From assembly GCF_030930995.1 (NCBI RefSeq), contig NZ_CP133217.1, positions 1,664,001 through 1,728,000 of the forward strand: a DNA stretch of 64,000 bases, in the 5' to 3' direction. The DNA is from Thiothrix subterranea (GTDB taxonomy: Bacteria; Pseudomonadota; Gammaproteobacteria; Thiotrichales; Thiotrichaceae). Numbering within the stretch: position 1 is the first letter of the stretch; each line of letters begins with the position of its first letter. Under the pieces are notes generated by a model. The model saw only the letters and a program-made list of their open reading frames with translations. It made no database searches and had not been told where the DNA came from. Shown here in pieces: positions 15,021 to 24,207 of this stretch. A program made the position numbers and the translations under genes.

Positions 15021-16102
15021 TATATTTCTCTAAAGTAACTGGTGATCTTTACTGCGGCATTACCTTGACCATAAGGTTGAATTGCTGTACTTGTTTTAAG
15101 TTTAGCTCCCAAGATGGTTTGTGTTACTTCATTTGTGTCGTCTAGTTTTACTAGCTGATTCCATCCCGCCGCTATTAATTCCACCCACTCGGTTTCATCG
15201 CGTAAGGTGACGCATGGCACTTGGTAGAAAAACGCTTCCTTTTGTACACCGCCACTATCCGTAGCTATCACCGCAGCGTGTTGTTCTAGCATGACCATAT
15301 CCAAGTAGCCTACAGGGTCAATGAGTTGGACTTTATTGCCTAACAAACCGTGTAATGTTTTTTGCTCCAATAATTTCCGGGTACGGGGATGGACAGGCCA
15401 TACCACCGGCAAGGTTTGGGAGATTTCACCAAGGCTTTGCAAGATAATTTTTAGGCGTTGCAAGTCATCGGTGTTTTCGGCACGGTGAATGGTTGCCAGT
15501 ACATACTCGCCTGCTATTAAATTTAGCTGTTGGAGGATGGTTGATTGTTGTTTGGCGCGTTCGCCGAATAGCAAAGCCGCATCGTACATAACATCGCCTA
15601 CTTGGTGACAGCGTTCAGCAGGAATGCCTTCATAGGCGAGGTGTTGCATCGCTGTCGCAGTGGGTGCGAAGAGGGCTGTGCTGATGTGGTCGGTGACTAC
15701 CCGATTGATTTCCTCAGGCATTTTGCGATTAAAAGAACGTAGTCCCGCTTCGACATGAGCGACTGGGATGTGGAGTTTGCTTGCCGCTAACGCCCCGGCT
15801 AGGGTGGAATTGGTATCGCCATAGACCAATACCCAGTCGGGTTTCTCGTGAAGCAATACCTCTTCAATGCCAGCGAGTTGTGCGCCGGTCATCGCGCCGT
15901 GTAAACCGCCACCGATGCCGAGGTTATAAGCTGGTTTTGGAATACCTAGCTCTTCAAAAAAAACATCTGACATATTGCTGTCGAAATGCTGCCCAGTATG
16001 CAGGAGAACTTCTTGTATTGCGTCATATTGGGCAAAGCCGTGGCTGATGGCTGCTGCTTTGATGAACTGGGGGCGCGCGCCGATGACGGTGAGGATTTTC
16101 AT
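15020..16102 (-). CDS. wbpI: UDP-sugar 2-epimerase, non-hydrolysing (WbpI/WecB family)
   Basis: 360 residues with all WecB-family marks: TVIGARPQFIKAAAI at the N terminus, HTGQHFDSNMSDVFF, VYGDTNSTLAGALAA, HVEAGLRSFNRKMPEE and DSGGVQKEAFF. WecB makes UDP-ManNAc; the close relative WbpI epimerises UDP-2,3-diacetamido-2,3-dideoxy-glucuronate. I favour WbpI because wbpA, wbpB, wbpD and wbpE are all in the same operon and the N terminus resembles WbpI. WecB activity is the alternative. Confidence 0.85.
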   Translation of the reverse strand: MKILTVIGARPQFIKAAAISHGFAQYDAIQEVLLHTGQHFDSNMSDVFFEELGIPKPAYNLGIGGGLHGAMTGAQLAGIEEVLLHEKPDWVLVYGDTNSTLAGALAASKLHIPVAHVEAGLRSFNRKMPEEINRVVTDHISTALFAPTATAMQHLAYEGIPAERCHQVGDVMYDAALLFGERAKQQSTILQQLNLIAGEYVLATIHRAENTDDLQRLKIILQSLGEISQTLPVVWPVHPRTRKLLEQKTLHGLLGNKVQLIDPVGYLDMVMLEQHAAVIATDSGGVQKEAFFYQVPCVTLRDETEWVELIAAGWNQLVKLDDTNEVTQTILGAKLKTSTAIQPYGQGNAAVKITSYFREI

Positions 16103-16917
16103 TATTCTCGTTCCTTGCGGATAGCTAGTACGGCATCTTCATAAGTCGTGGTAGCAATGCCCTGTGATTGAATCCACTCAACGGTTGCCATATACCAATC
16201 TCGCCAAGTGGCATGTGCATCACTGAAATAACGGTCATGAAATAAGATGCTAATATAATCGACATTATTGTCAATCAATTTAGAGATGCGCTCTGTTGTG
16301 AAGGTTATTGCTTGTTCAAGCTTTACAGATTGATAACGGTGGTTTTGCATCATTACATCGCCATCCATTATGTGAACCGGAAAGTGGATTAGATTTCCCA
16401 CTATTCTACTGGAGCCTTCACCACGTAAAGATGAATCGTAGGTATAACCGGCAGCATCCAGTTTTTGAAGTATGCTGTCATTGGGATATAGATAATGAAA
16501 GCGGATTCCTTTGCATTCTTGGCTATGCAATGCGTGAAAGAGGTTTCGTTCCTCTTTAATGTTTTCAAGACAGTCTCTTGATATGCCATGTATGCCTATT
16601 TGATGACCTTCTTTTATCACATATTTAACGAATGGCTTGGCTTTTTCTGCTGGATAAGCCAAGCCTATTCCTTTGTTTGTAGCAAAGAAAAAATTAGCCT
16701 TGATTTTTTTTAAATTGTTGTAATCTGAAAGTTCTTTAATGAAGTTCCATCTTCCATTAATCGTCTGCTTGAATCTCACTGATATTTCGGTGAGGGTGAT
16801 GTTTTTTTTGTGAAGCTCAAGTAAACTGCGCATAAAATATTTCGGGATAATTAAATCCATTAGATGTTCTGCTGAGTTTAGATGATCGACATCATGTGAT
16901 ATGATTATTTGAGGCAT
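16102..16917 (-). CDS. polysaccharide deacetylase-like protein
   Basis: 271 residues with a NodB-like deacetylase layout: ISHDVDHLNSAEHLM near the N terminus supplies the Asp pair and His, NFFFATNKG is the second motif, and HQIGIHGISRD the metal-binding third motif. ILFHDRYF late in the chain may hold the final His. The usual HxxxH pair is not fully clear, so metal binding should be modelled. It probably trims an N-acetyl or related group on the glycan. It shares one base with the neighbouring epimerase gene. Confidence 0.72.
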   Translation of the reverse strand: MPQIIISHDVDHLNSAEHLMDLIIPKYFMRSLLELHKKNITLTEISVRFKQTINGRWNFIKELSDYNNLKKIKANFFFATNKGIGLAYPAEKAKPFVKYVIKEGHQIGIHGISRDCLENIKEERNLFHALHSQECKGIRFHYLYPNDSILQKLDAAGYTYDSSLRGEGSSRIVGNLIHFPVHIMDGDVMMQNHRYQSVKLEQAITFTTERISKLIDNNVDYISILFHDRYFSDAHATWRDWYMATVEWIQSQGIATTTYEDAVLAIRKERE

Positions 16918-18187
16918 GATTCTGGCTTTTTAATAAGAAATATTTAAGTATTATTAATAATAGGGAGTAATATATGATTACTGGAAGTGATAATAATTGA
17001 AAAAAACCACCTGAGTTTATGGCGGGGAGTAAGGTCATATTGATATAAACAAAGAATATTGTACCAAATATGATTTTGCCATTTTCTAAAAAATACACCA
17101 TTTTTTTCACGATAGCGTAAAAAAATAGCATAAAAATAAATAGTCCTATTACCCAAAGCTTTCCAAAATAAAAAATGAAATCGGAAAATATTGTCAGAGT
17201 TAAATTTACAGTCCCTGCTTCGGCTCTTTCCCATGCTGGATAATAAGTATAGGTGACTAGTTTACCCATGTCCCAGTAAATGGGATTGCTGACTTCGCCT
17301 AACAGATTAAAGATAAATGTTGTGATTTGTCTTCCGAATAGAGAGTTGAGAATTGTAGCGACTGTTTCTATTTCATGGGTTTTAACTATTTCCCATGATC
17401 CAACCGCTCCGTATGCCGCCACGGTGGTTGAGCGTGCAATGTTGTAGTTAATAGATTGCTCTATATCGAGTTGTTGGTCACTAAAAAAAATATGTGAACC
17501 AACCATGAAGGCTGCACTGAGAGCAATAGCAATAGACTTTTTAGTTAAAGAAAATTTTGGCCAGAAATAACATGCTGTTGATAACATGATAAAAGTTGTG
17601 CCTGCCTTAGAGCCTGTCATAAATCCATTTATTATAAGAATCAAATAAACAATTATCGCCAATTTTATTTTATTTTGTGCATATAAGAACAATGCTGTTA
17701 TGCAGGATAGTGCAGGCATCAAGTACTTTAAAGTGAATGCGTAAAAAGGTCCAATAGCACCTGCATGTACTCTCACTTCGCCTCTGTCAAGTGTTCCTGT
17801 TAATGTGTGAATCCCCGAAAAAAAGAAGACAATAAAAAAACAAATCAGGGTGGCTGCCAATATTTTTTTTGACTCACTTATCAAGCTTTTTAAAGTGCTT
17901 CTCTTGTATCTGACCCTTATATTGGATTTAAAAGTTAATAAGAATACTGAAAGTATCAGGGTATAGATGCTGAAATTTATGAGTAGCTCTATATCTGCAA
18001 CTAACCCGATCAAAGGCTCTTGTTGTGTGTAGGAATAAAATATCCCATACCAAGGACCAAGCATAAGAAGAAAAGTTAGTAGTTTTAACGGAACAAGAGA
18101 AAATGACGTTGTTACATAATTGGCTCGTTCTTGGATAGAAGCAGAGGTTAATGCTTGCTTATTTTGAGAATAGCTGTCGTATTTCAT
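16892..18187 (-). CDS. wzy: Wzy-like O-antigen polymerase
   Basis: A polytopic membrane protein with about ten to twelve hydrophobic segments and a large periplasmic loop roughly between residues 240 and 330, as in Wzy polymerases that join undecaprenyl-linked repeat units at the periplasmic face. Sequence conservation in Wzy is low, so the call rests on topology and on Wzx in the same operon. I chose ATG 18187 (MKYDSYSQ), overlapping the upstream gene by 29 bases; the frame is open back to 18253, and the ATG at 18226 is another option. Ribosome binding sites are weak for all. Confidence 0.7.
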   Translation of the reverse strand: MKYDSYSQNKQALTSASIQERANYVTTSFSLVPLKLLTFLLMLGPWYGIFYSYTQQEPLIGLVADIELLINFSIYTLILSVFLLTFKSNIRVRYKRSTLKSLISESKKILAATLICFFIVFFFSGIHTLTGTLDRGEVRVHAGAIGPFYAFTLKYLMPALSCITALFLYAQNKIKLAIIVYLILIINGFMTGSKAGTTFIMLSTACYFWPKFSLTKKSIAIALSAAFMVGSHIFFSDQQLDIEQSINYNIARSTTVAAYGAVGSWEIVKTHEIETVATILNSLFGRQITTFIFNLLGEVSNPIYWDMGKLVTYTYYPAWERAEAGTVNLTLTIFSDFIFYFGKLWVIGLFIFMLFFYAIVKKMVYFLENGKIIFGTIFFVYINMTLLPAINSGGFFQLLSLPVIIYYSLLLIILKYFLLKSQNHASNNHIT

Positions 18188-19085
18188 AGAGAAAGCCAAT
18201 AACCTTTGAATTAAACTTCCAAACATGGAAATAAGGCGTTTGCGTTGCCCCAAAACCTCTAAAAAAACGCTCTACTGATTCAAGCATTGAACCTTCAAAG
18301 TCGAATGATTTAGTCACTGTGGACGCGAATTTAATAGCTTCCCACATTGCTAAGCTGGTTGCTCCGCTAGTTCGCAATTCTGGATCGCCGCCCCCCATCA
18401 GATAATAAGCGGAGTTTTCGTCCCAAACGATGTAAAGGGCAGCGTGTATTTTTCCTTCGGGGTCTTCAGCGAAGAATATTTTACGGCACGAATGCTCAGA
18501 GCAGGCGGCATCCAACTTTCTCACTAGTTCTCTGCGATAAGGCAGTTTTTTACCTTGCCGCTTAAAGGTCATTTCATTCAAATCCAGAAAACGATCTACA
18601 TCGTAATCAGAATGTATTCTCAATGAATAACGATTGATTGCCTTTTTTATGTCGCTTTTTATATTCGACATGAATTTTTTGAATAATTCATCTGGATTGG
18701 ATAGGTTGTTCAGACGATAGGTGTAGCGGGTACTTTGTTTGAAACCCTTCCAATACCACGGTATCCAGTTGGTCACAGACCAATGAAAATTCTGGTTAAA
18801 GGCATCGTGGGGCGGCAGTTTCTCTATCAGTGCATAATACAGGTCTTTTTCCAAGCCTAGGTCGCTCCCTTCAAACTGCCCCACGCCCTTTAATAAGGGA
18901 CCAGCCGTCTGGGTTAGGGTTGGCATGGTCAGGATTTTGAAACCAAACTGTTTTTTGATGACGTAAGGGAGATGTGCTTCCTTGCCCTGCTTCAATTCAA
19001 TTTTAATCTCACCCCATTCATTGCCATCAGAGAGGGCTTCTATCCACCACGTTTGTCTAAATAGACAAGTTTCGGCTGCATCCAT
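18159..19085 (-). CDS. FemAB-like GNAT acyltransferase
   Basis: 308 residues of the FemAB/Acetyltransf_6 type, with duplicated GNAT-like folds. Visible marks are SNIKSDIKKAINRYSLRI, which resembles the conserved R/K-rich helix of the family, and IHAALYIVWDENSAYYLMGGG with the later SFDFEGSMLESVERFFRGFG. Such proteins use aminoacyl-tRNA or acyl-CoA donors and are often found in exopolysaccharide loci. Here it may add an amino acid or acyl group to an amino sugar of the glycan. The acceptor is unknown. Confidence 0.75.
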   Translation of the reverse strand: MDAAETCLFRQTWWIEALSDGNEWGEIKIELKQGKEAHLPYVIKKQFGFKILTMPTLTQTAGPLLKGVGQFEGSDLGLEKDLYYALIEKLPPHDAFNQNFHWSVTNWIPWYWKGFKQSTRYTYRLNNLSNPDELFKKFMSNIKSDIKKAINRYSLRIHSDYDVDRFLDLNEMTFKRQGKKLPYRRELVRKLDAACSEHSCRKIFFAEDPEGKIHAALYIVWDENSAYYLMGGGDPELRTSGATSLAMWEAIKFASTVTKSFDFEGSMLESVERFFRGFGATQTPYFHVWKFNSKVIGFLYEIRQLFSK

Positions 19086-19087
19086 GT

Positions 19088-19795
19088 TTATAGCTTCTTT
19101 ACAATGATGTGGTATCGGTATTCGTAATACATCGAGCTTATTATTTCGATGTTTAAGCCTTTGCTGATGGCTTGTTTTATAAAAAACTGCGGACTGAATG
19201 CATAACCCATCACACCAATGTTACAAGACTCAATTTTGTTTGGCATAAAAATTGACTTCATAAAACCGTTGGCGAAACCGTAAATGTGACGGAGGTAGGT
19301 TAAGCGAGTACTTGGTGAAACATAATTCAAAACCTTTGTTTTGTTCCACAACATAAATCTTGTTGGGCACACGGTGTCAAACAAATACAGTGACTTCGCA
19401 TGGCTATTGTTTTTAAAAGTATCGAGGATGATACCTTGGGTGTGAGCATCAAGGTATTGATTAATGCTTTCACAAGCCACCCATGTCGCACAGGAGGTAT
19501 TACTTAAATGCGATAGGGTATCTGGGCTAGAAAATGCTATGCTTGAATGCTTTAAGCGTTCCTTTGCTTCTTGTAACATGGTTTCAGAAAAGTCTATCGC
19601 TTCTGTTACGTTTACATTGCTATTGAGCAAATACTCTAATAGTTCACCTGCACCGCAGCCGATGTCAATGGTTGTTTCATTTTTATCATTGCCTAATACA
19701 AAAGCGTGTTCTAATGCTTTTTTCTGCCAAAAATTGGCATCATTAGCACGATGACCACTGCTTTTCTGGGTAGACCATAATTCTTGATAGTTCAT
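19088..19795 (-). CDS. class I SAM-dependent methyltransferase
   Basis: 235 residues with a class I methyltransferase motif I (TIDIGCGAGELLEYL, around residue 45) and an acidic residue after the next strand (AIDFSETMLQEAK). The C-terminal part is less conserved. It probably methylates a sugar or a modifying group in the glycan. Its start overlaps the end of the preceding gene by four bases (ATGA type), so the two are translationally coupled. Confidence 0.82.
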   Translation of the reverse strand: MNYQELWSTQKSSGHRANDANFWQKKALEHAFVLGNDKNETTIDIGCGAGELLEYLLNSNVNVTEAIDFSETMLQEAKERLKHSSIAFSSPDTLSHLSNTSCATWVACESINQYLDAHTQGIILDTFKNNSHAKSLYLFDTVCPTRFMLWNKTKVLNYVSPSTRLTYLRHIYGFANGFMKSIFMPNKIESCNIGVMGYAFSPQFFIKQAISKGLNIEIISSMYYEYRYHIIVKKL

Positions 19796-21267
19796 CTATT
19801 TGCTATTCCAAGTTTTGATTCTTGCATAAAAACAGAAAAAGGTGACTGTTGACTAATCTCAAATTTTCCTGCTGTCGATTTTTTCATAAGAGACAGGTAT
19901 TCTTCAAATAAAGCTTCAAAGTGATCCTGTGGCTTTTTGCTAATCACCTTGTTGGAGCTTTCAAGATCAGGAAAAAATGGGCAGTTGTCATGATACAAAA
20001 GGGTTGAAATGCCAATCGCAGCGGCTTCAATGGTTACAGATGAATACAGTGTTACATGCCCTGAGATAATATTGAGAACTGATGGAAGGGGCAGTTCACT
20101 TGATATTTTATACTCACATGAGAGCGGATAAGCAGATAACTTTCTATCCAAATGCGAATCCCATTCTTTGTTCATACACGGGTGAAGGCGAAATAGCCAA
20201 AAGCACTGAGGAAACCTGTTGTTCTTTATTGTTGTGACAATTTCGTCTACCAATGTACTTTCGACAGGCTGTAGAGATACCAATATAATTGTGGTTTTCT
20301 TTGATGCTTCTATCACGGAAAGTAGTTTTTTTTGCAGAGGGTGTCTTTTTTCCTGCCAATAAAACTGCTGGATATTCCCAGCGACAATCACCTGGTGTCT
20401 GGGGTTGGCAATTTTTAGCGTCTTGTTTTCATTCTCTGACCATACCCAAAAAAAATCAGGGAGACAGCTATAACCATCAAAGGGGATGTTATCCCAAACA
20501 CCATAAGCCACATGCATGGCACCTTGGACACCGTGTTGAATATCAACGCTCTTGATTCCTCGTTTTCGGCTTGCATGTAACAGTGCCATACCAATTATGG
20601 AGTAATAAGTCACGATGAATAAGATTCTGGGTTTGATAGCAATTAATTTTTTATTAAAGTAGTTTGTGAGTCGTTTAAAACGAGAAAGACGTTGCATCAG
20701 TTTCTGCGTTTGCAAGGACTCGCAACTTCCTCCCTTAGTCTGTATAAAGTGAATCAACTTATTTATTTCATGATTGAGGGTGGCGGATTCTTTTTCTGGG
20801 AAGAAACGCCCAAGAACATGGATTTTCACCAAGGCTAAAGTAAAATACGCAGTTTTTTCATATCGGGGTGCTCGATACTCTCCCCCCGGCGCAAATTCCT
20901 CATAATAGATTGAAGCCTTTGGATGCTCTTGTTTAATCCATTCAGCAAGTGGTGAAAATATAAAGTCGTGCCACTTTTCATCAATCTGGCAAGTTCGAGA
21001 GGTTGTATGTGATGAAAGGTAAAAGTCGGAGTGACCTTTTTTAAGATTGTTTTTTTTATCTATGAACCCTTCAAAAAGTATATTTAGAGCAGATTTAATT
21101 TTCTTGATTGTTGAAGTTTTTACAGTTGGTGGTGTTAATTCAAGATTTTCATTGTAAATGGCTATTCTCAGTAATGGCCAGATGTGAATATCCTCGAAAG
21201 TTAATTTTGTTACATCAATGTTTTTTTCAATGTCCCAGATTAACTGGATGGCTCTATCATAGCTCAC
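19792..21267 (-). CDS. putative surface-glycan glycosyltransferase, GT-B-like
   Basis: A 491-residue protein without a clear family name to me. Residues 215-260 include RILFIVTYYSIIGMALLHASRK and SVDIQHGVQGAMH, which resemble capsule glycosyltransferases that carry an IQHG signature. The C-terminal half looks like a GT-B nucleotide-sugar domain, with ILVSLQPV, WLFRLHPCMN and HVTLYSSVTIEAAAIGISTLLY, where the serine/threonine-rich loop and E resemble the GT-B donor site. It is the best candidate for the legionaminic acid transferase by position, next to legF; that is inference only. Confidence 0.6.
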   Translation of the reverse strand: MSYDRAIQLIWDIEKNIDVTKLTFEDIHIWPLLRIAIYNENLELTPPTVKTSTIKKIKSALNILFEGFIDKKNNLKKGHSDFYLSSHTTSRTCQIDEKWHDFIFSPLAEWIKQEHPKASIYYEEFAPGGEYRAPRYEKTAYFTLALVKIHVLGRFFPEKESATLNHEINKLIHFIQTKGGSCESLQTQKLMQRLSRFKRLTNYFNKKLIAIKPRILFIVTYYSIIGMALLHASRKRGIKSVDIQHGVQGAMHVAYGVWDNIPFDGYSCLPDFFWVWSENENKTLKIANPRHQVIVAGNIQQFYWQEKRHPLQKKLLSVIEASKKTTIILVSLQPVESTLVDEIVTTIKNNRFPQCFWLFRLHPCMNKEWDSHLDRKLSAYPLSCEYKISSELPLPSVLNIISGHVTLYSSVTIEAAAIGISTLLYHDNCPFFPDLESSNKVISKKPQDHFEALFEEYLSLMKKSTAGKFEISQQSPFSVFMQESKLGIANR

Positions 21268-21271
21268 GCCA

Positions 21272-21967
21272 TCATTCCTTTATGAGTTTTGATACTAAGA
21301 AAGTAGCAAATTCATAATCTGATGCCGTGTCTATGTCTAATGCCTCGTGCGAGTTTTTTATTGGCAAGGGAGTCGGCTTTTCACTAATAAAAGAGCATTT
21401 CGCTCTTAGATGTTTAGGTTCTATCAAATAAAAGCTGCCACTGAGAGAGAATGCGGCTGGCAAATCTTGTGAGCGAGTATTTAAGTCAGCTTTCTCAATA
21501 AAAGGAATAAGGATGCCATCTTCAATTCTAAATGTCCACATGGGATGATGATGTGTCCGGGTAACACCGATTACACTTTGTGTAGAATTTTTAGTAAATA
21601 AACTAATTCCCTCTTTTACATATTCTTTAGTGCGAAACGGTGATGTAGGCTGCAACAACAGTATTCCATCAACATTTCCGTGAGTCTTCTCATACCAGTC
21701 CAAAGCATGTAAGGCTGCATCTACAGAAGTTGCGGTATCTGTTGCTAATTCTGTTGGTCGTAGCCAAGGTACTAAAGCTCCCGCTTCTTTTGCAATTTCA
21801 GCAGTTTCAGAATCATCAGTCGAAACCAAAATATCGCAGATTTCTGGAATATCTTTAGCGACATCTATAGACCACACAATCAAAGGTTTTCCACCAAGTG
21901 GAAGAACATTTTTTCTTGGTAGCCGCTTAGAGCCACCACGGGCTGGTATTAAAGCAAGTATTTTCAT
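21272..21967 (-). CDS. legF: CMP-legionaminic acid synthase (acylneuraminate cytidylyltransferase)
   Basis: 231 residues of the NeuA/PtmB/LegF family. The nucleotide-binding loop LALIPARGGSKRLPRKN starts the protein, followed by LVSTDDSETAEIA and QPTSPFRTKEYV, the conserved segments that hold CTP and Mg. It activates a nine-carbon acidic sugar with CTP as the last step before transfer. The full leg gene set around it makes legionaminic acid the likely sugar rather than sialic acid. It overlaps ptmE by four bases. Confidence 0.9.
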   Translation of the reverse strand: MKILALIPARGGSKRLPRKNVLPLGGKPLIVWSIDVAKDIPEICDILVSTDDSETAEIAKEAGALVPWLRPTELATDTATSVDAALHALDWYEKTHGNVDGILLLQPTSPFRTKEYVKEGISLFTKNSTQSVIGVTRTHHHPMWTFRIEDGILIPFIEKADLNTRSQDLPAAFSLSGSFYLIEPKHLRAKCSFISEKPTPLPIKNSHEALDIDTASDYEFATFLVSKLIKE

Positions 21968-23025
21968 GAGGTTTTCTTTGTTGCATTGAGTCGAACGGTA
22001 GCCAAATCATCCGGTCTACCCACATCCAACCAAGGTTCATGCATCGGGTAAGCAACCGTCCGTTTTGTTTGCACCTGTAAACGTTCAAACAGCGTTGGCA
22101 TATCACAACGGCTATCCGCAGTTAAAACACCTAATGCTGCCGGATCAAGTGCATAAACGCCTGCATTGATATGGCTACGGGCAGTTGGTTTTTCTTCAAA
22201 ACCAACAATATTCACCCCTTGCATTTGCACAACACCAAAGGGGTGCTGCCATTCATGCAGCCGTACCGCCATAGTAGCAGCCGCAGCGTGTCGGATGTGA
22301 AAATCAAGAAGTTCACCATAACGGATGTCAGTCATTACATCGCCATTAGTCACCACAAAGGGGGTATCAGGCATGGGATTAAGCAAACTTAATGCTCCAG
22401 CCGTTCCTAACGGTGTTTCCTCTCGCAGATAGTTAATCTCTACCCCTAAGCGTTCGCCATTACCGAAGTAATCTTCAATCATGTGACCGAGGTAGTGAAT
22501 GGCAAGCACGAACTGGTTAAATCCTTCTTGTTTGGCACGCTCAATAATGTGTTCCAACATCGGTTTACCAGCCACTGGCAATAATGGCTTAGGGCAGTTT
22601 TCAGTATGAGGGCGTAAACGTGTCCCCATACCACCCGCCATAATGACCATGAGATTCGGGCGTGCTGGCGGCGAGGTCATTTCATCCCAAAGGTATAAGC
22701 CAATGACATGACGCTCTTCATCAAGTACGGGAATTTGGTGGATCTTATTTGCCACCATGAGCTGCATAACCATTTCGCGGCTAAAATCAGGCGGTACAAC
22801 CAGTGCATTACGATGTGTGACGCTGAGAATAGGGCTATCCATGTTCAAGCCTTTCAGTAACCCACGTCGTATATCCCCATCGGATACCGTGCCTTCCAGA
22901 ATGCCCGCCTCATTGCACACTAAGACAATTTTAATGGCAACTTGATCTAAGTTGCGGATGGCTTCGCCAATGGTTGCATCAGTCTTGAGAATGGCTTGTT
23001 GCCACAATTGTTCGGATGAGTTCAT
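21964..23025 (-). CDS. ptmE: glucosamine-1-phosphate guanylyltransferase, CBS plus nucleotidyltransferase (PtmE-like)
   Basis: 353 residues in two parts: an N-terminal CBS pair (about residues 1-125, with GTVSDGDIRRGLLKG and IHQIPVLDE) and a sugar-nucleotidyltransferase domain (IMAGGMGTRLRPHTEN, then PKPLLPVAGKPMLEHII and VTNGDVMTDI). This CBS-NTP architecture is that of PtmE in Campylobacter, which makes GDP-GlcN to open the GDP route to legionaminic acid. The match to context is excellent. The CBS pair may bind a nucleotide and regulate activity. Confidence 0.85.
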   Translation of the reverse strand: MNSSEQLWQQAILKTDATIGEAIRNLDQVAIKIVLVCNEAGILEGTVSDGDIRRGLLKGLNMDSPILSVTHRNALVVPPDFSREMVMQLMVANKIHQIPVLDEERHVIGLYLWDEMTSPPARPNLMVIMAGGMGTRLRPHTENCPKPLLPVAGKPMLEHIIERAKQEGFNQFVLAIHYLGHMIEDYFGNGERLGVEINYLREETPLGTAGALSLLNPMPDTPFVVTNGDVMTDIRYGELLDFHIRHAAAATMAVRLHEWQHPFGVVQMQGVNIVGFEEKPTARSHINAGVYALDPAALGVLTADSRCDMPTLFERLQVQTKRTVAYPMHEPWLDVGRPDDLATVRLNATKKTS

Positions 23026-23028
23026 GAA

Positions 23029-24207
23029 TTAATGTGCCGTAATATTTTTCGTTGGCAAATCGTGAAATTTCTTCTTAAGAATTTCGTTGATTTTATAATG
23101 TTTCAAAGTATCTATAATTTTGATACTAGCTCCACCCTCACCGTAAGGGTTAATGACATGATAAAGCTTTGTTTGAAATTCAATAGAATAAAGTTGCTCT
23201 AAAGCAGCACTGATACTTGCGCGGGTAGGTTCACAATTGATAATGCTGTCAGCTTGGAGTCTGCCACGTTGACGATCTCCAATGTTGATTGTCCCTTTCT
23301 TAAAGCTGGGAACTTCTATCAATCCACTGGAGGAGTTACCGATTACGCCATCAACATGAGCGATGCAAGATAAATAGCGTAACTGCCCTAGAGAAGTATA
23401 AGCACGGGCATTAGCATGTTTAGCCACGAACTGTTCCACCATCTTGATAAGGGTGCGTCCATCAGTATCAGCATTCGGGAGTGTGAAAATAAGCTGTGTA
23501 TCTTCCAATTCTTCTAAGGCTAACAGTAGCATCTGCATTTGATCAGCCGCAGTAGCTGTTTCCAGCGTGACAGGGTGGAATGTGATCAACAGGTTTTTAG
23601 TGCCTAATTTGAAGTCCAGTGATTGCTCAAGTTCGGCTTTATTCAGTAATGACAGGCGTTTGATATTATCAATACCCAACCCACCGACTAAAAAGACTCG
23701 TTCAGGTTGTTCACCCAATTGAATGACCCGTTGGCGGTATACCTCGGCTGCCACGAAATGCAAATGCGACATCTTGGTGATGGAGTGCCGTAATGCTTCA
23801 TCAAATGCGCCTTCAGTCGTTTCACCGCCATGTAGATGTGCTACAGGAATACGGGCAACCAATGCCGTTGATACTGCGGCAAAAATTTCAAAACGGTCGC
23901 CTAAGACAACAATAATATCCGGTTGTAATTGGGCTAAAGCGTCCGCAAAGCCAATCATGCCCAAGCCCATTGATTTGGCAATTCCGATAGAGGTATCTGA
24001 GCTGGTCAGCATCTCAACTTTGCGGTCAATTTGAAAACCGTCTTGTTCTATCGCTTGGTAAGTAAGACCAAACTCCGGCGACAGGTGCATACCTGTAGCA
24101 ATGATTTGCAGAGTCAGTTCGGGATCATCCTTGATACCCTGCATAACCCAACGCAGCAAACCATATTCAGCGCGAGTGCCAGTAATGACACAAATCTTAC
24201 GGCTCAT
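23029..24207 (-). CDS. legG: GDP/UDP-sugar 2-epimerase, hydrolysing (LegG/NeuC)
   Basis: 392 residues of the hydrolysing 2-epimerase family, which releases nucleotide and inverts C2 to give a free mannosamine-type sugar. Marks: VITGTRAEYGLLRWVM at the N terminus, VVLGDRFEIFAAVSTAL, HLHGGETTEGAFDEALRHS, and GNSSSGLIEVPSFKK near the C terminus. In the legionaminic route this yields 2,4-diacetamido-2,4,6-trideoxymannose. The start overlaps the legI gene end by four bases. Confidence 0.9.
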   Translation of the reverse strand: MSRKICVITGTRAEYGLLRWVMQGIKDDPELTLQIIATGMHLSPEFGLTYQAIEQDGFQIDRKVEMLTSSDTSIGIAKSMGLGMIGFADALAQLQPDIIVVLGDRFEIFAAVSTALVARIPVAHLHGGETTEGAFDEALRHSITKMSHLHFVAAEVYRQRVIQLGEQPERVFLVGGLGIDNIKRLSLLNKAELEQSLDFKLGTKNLLITFHPVTLETATAADQMQMLLLALEELEDTQLIFTLPNADTDGRTLIKMVEQFVAKHANARAYTSLGQLRYLSCIAHVDGVIGNSSSGLIEVPSFKKGTINIGDRQRGRLQADSIINCEPTRASISAALEQLYSIEFQTKLYHVINPYGEGGASIKIIDTLKHYKINEILKKKFHDLPTKNITAH

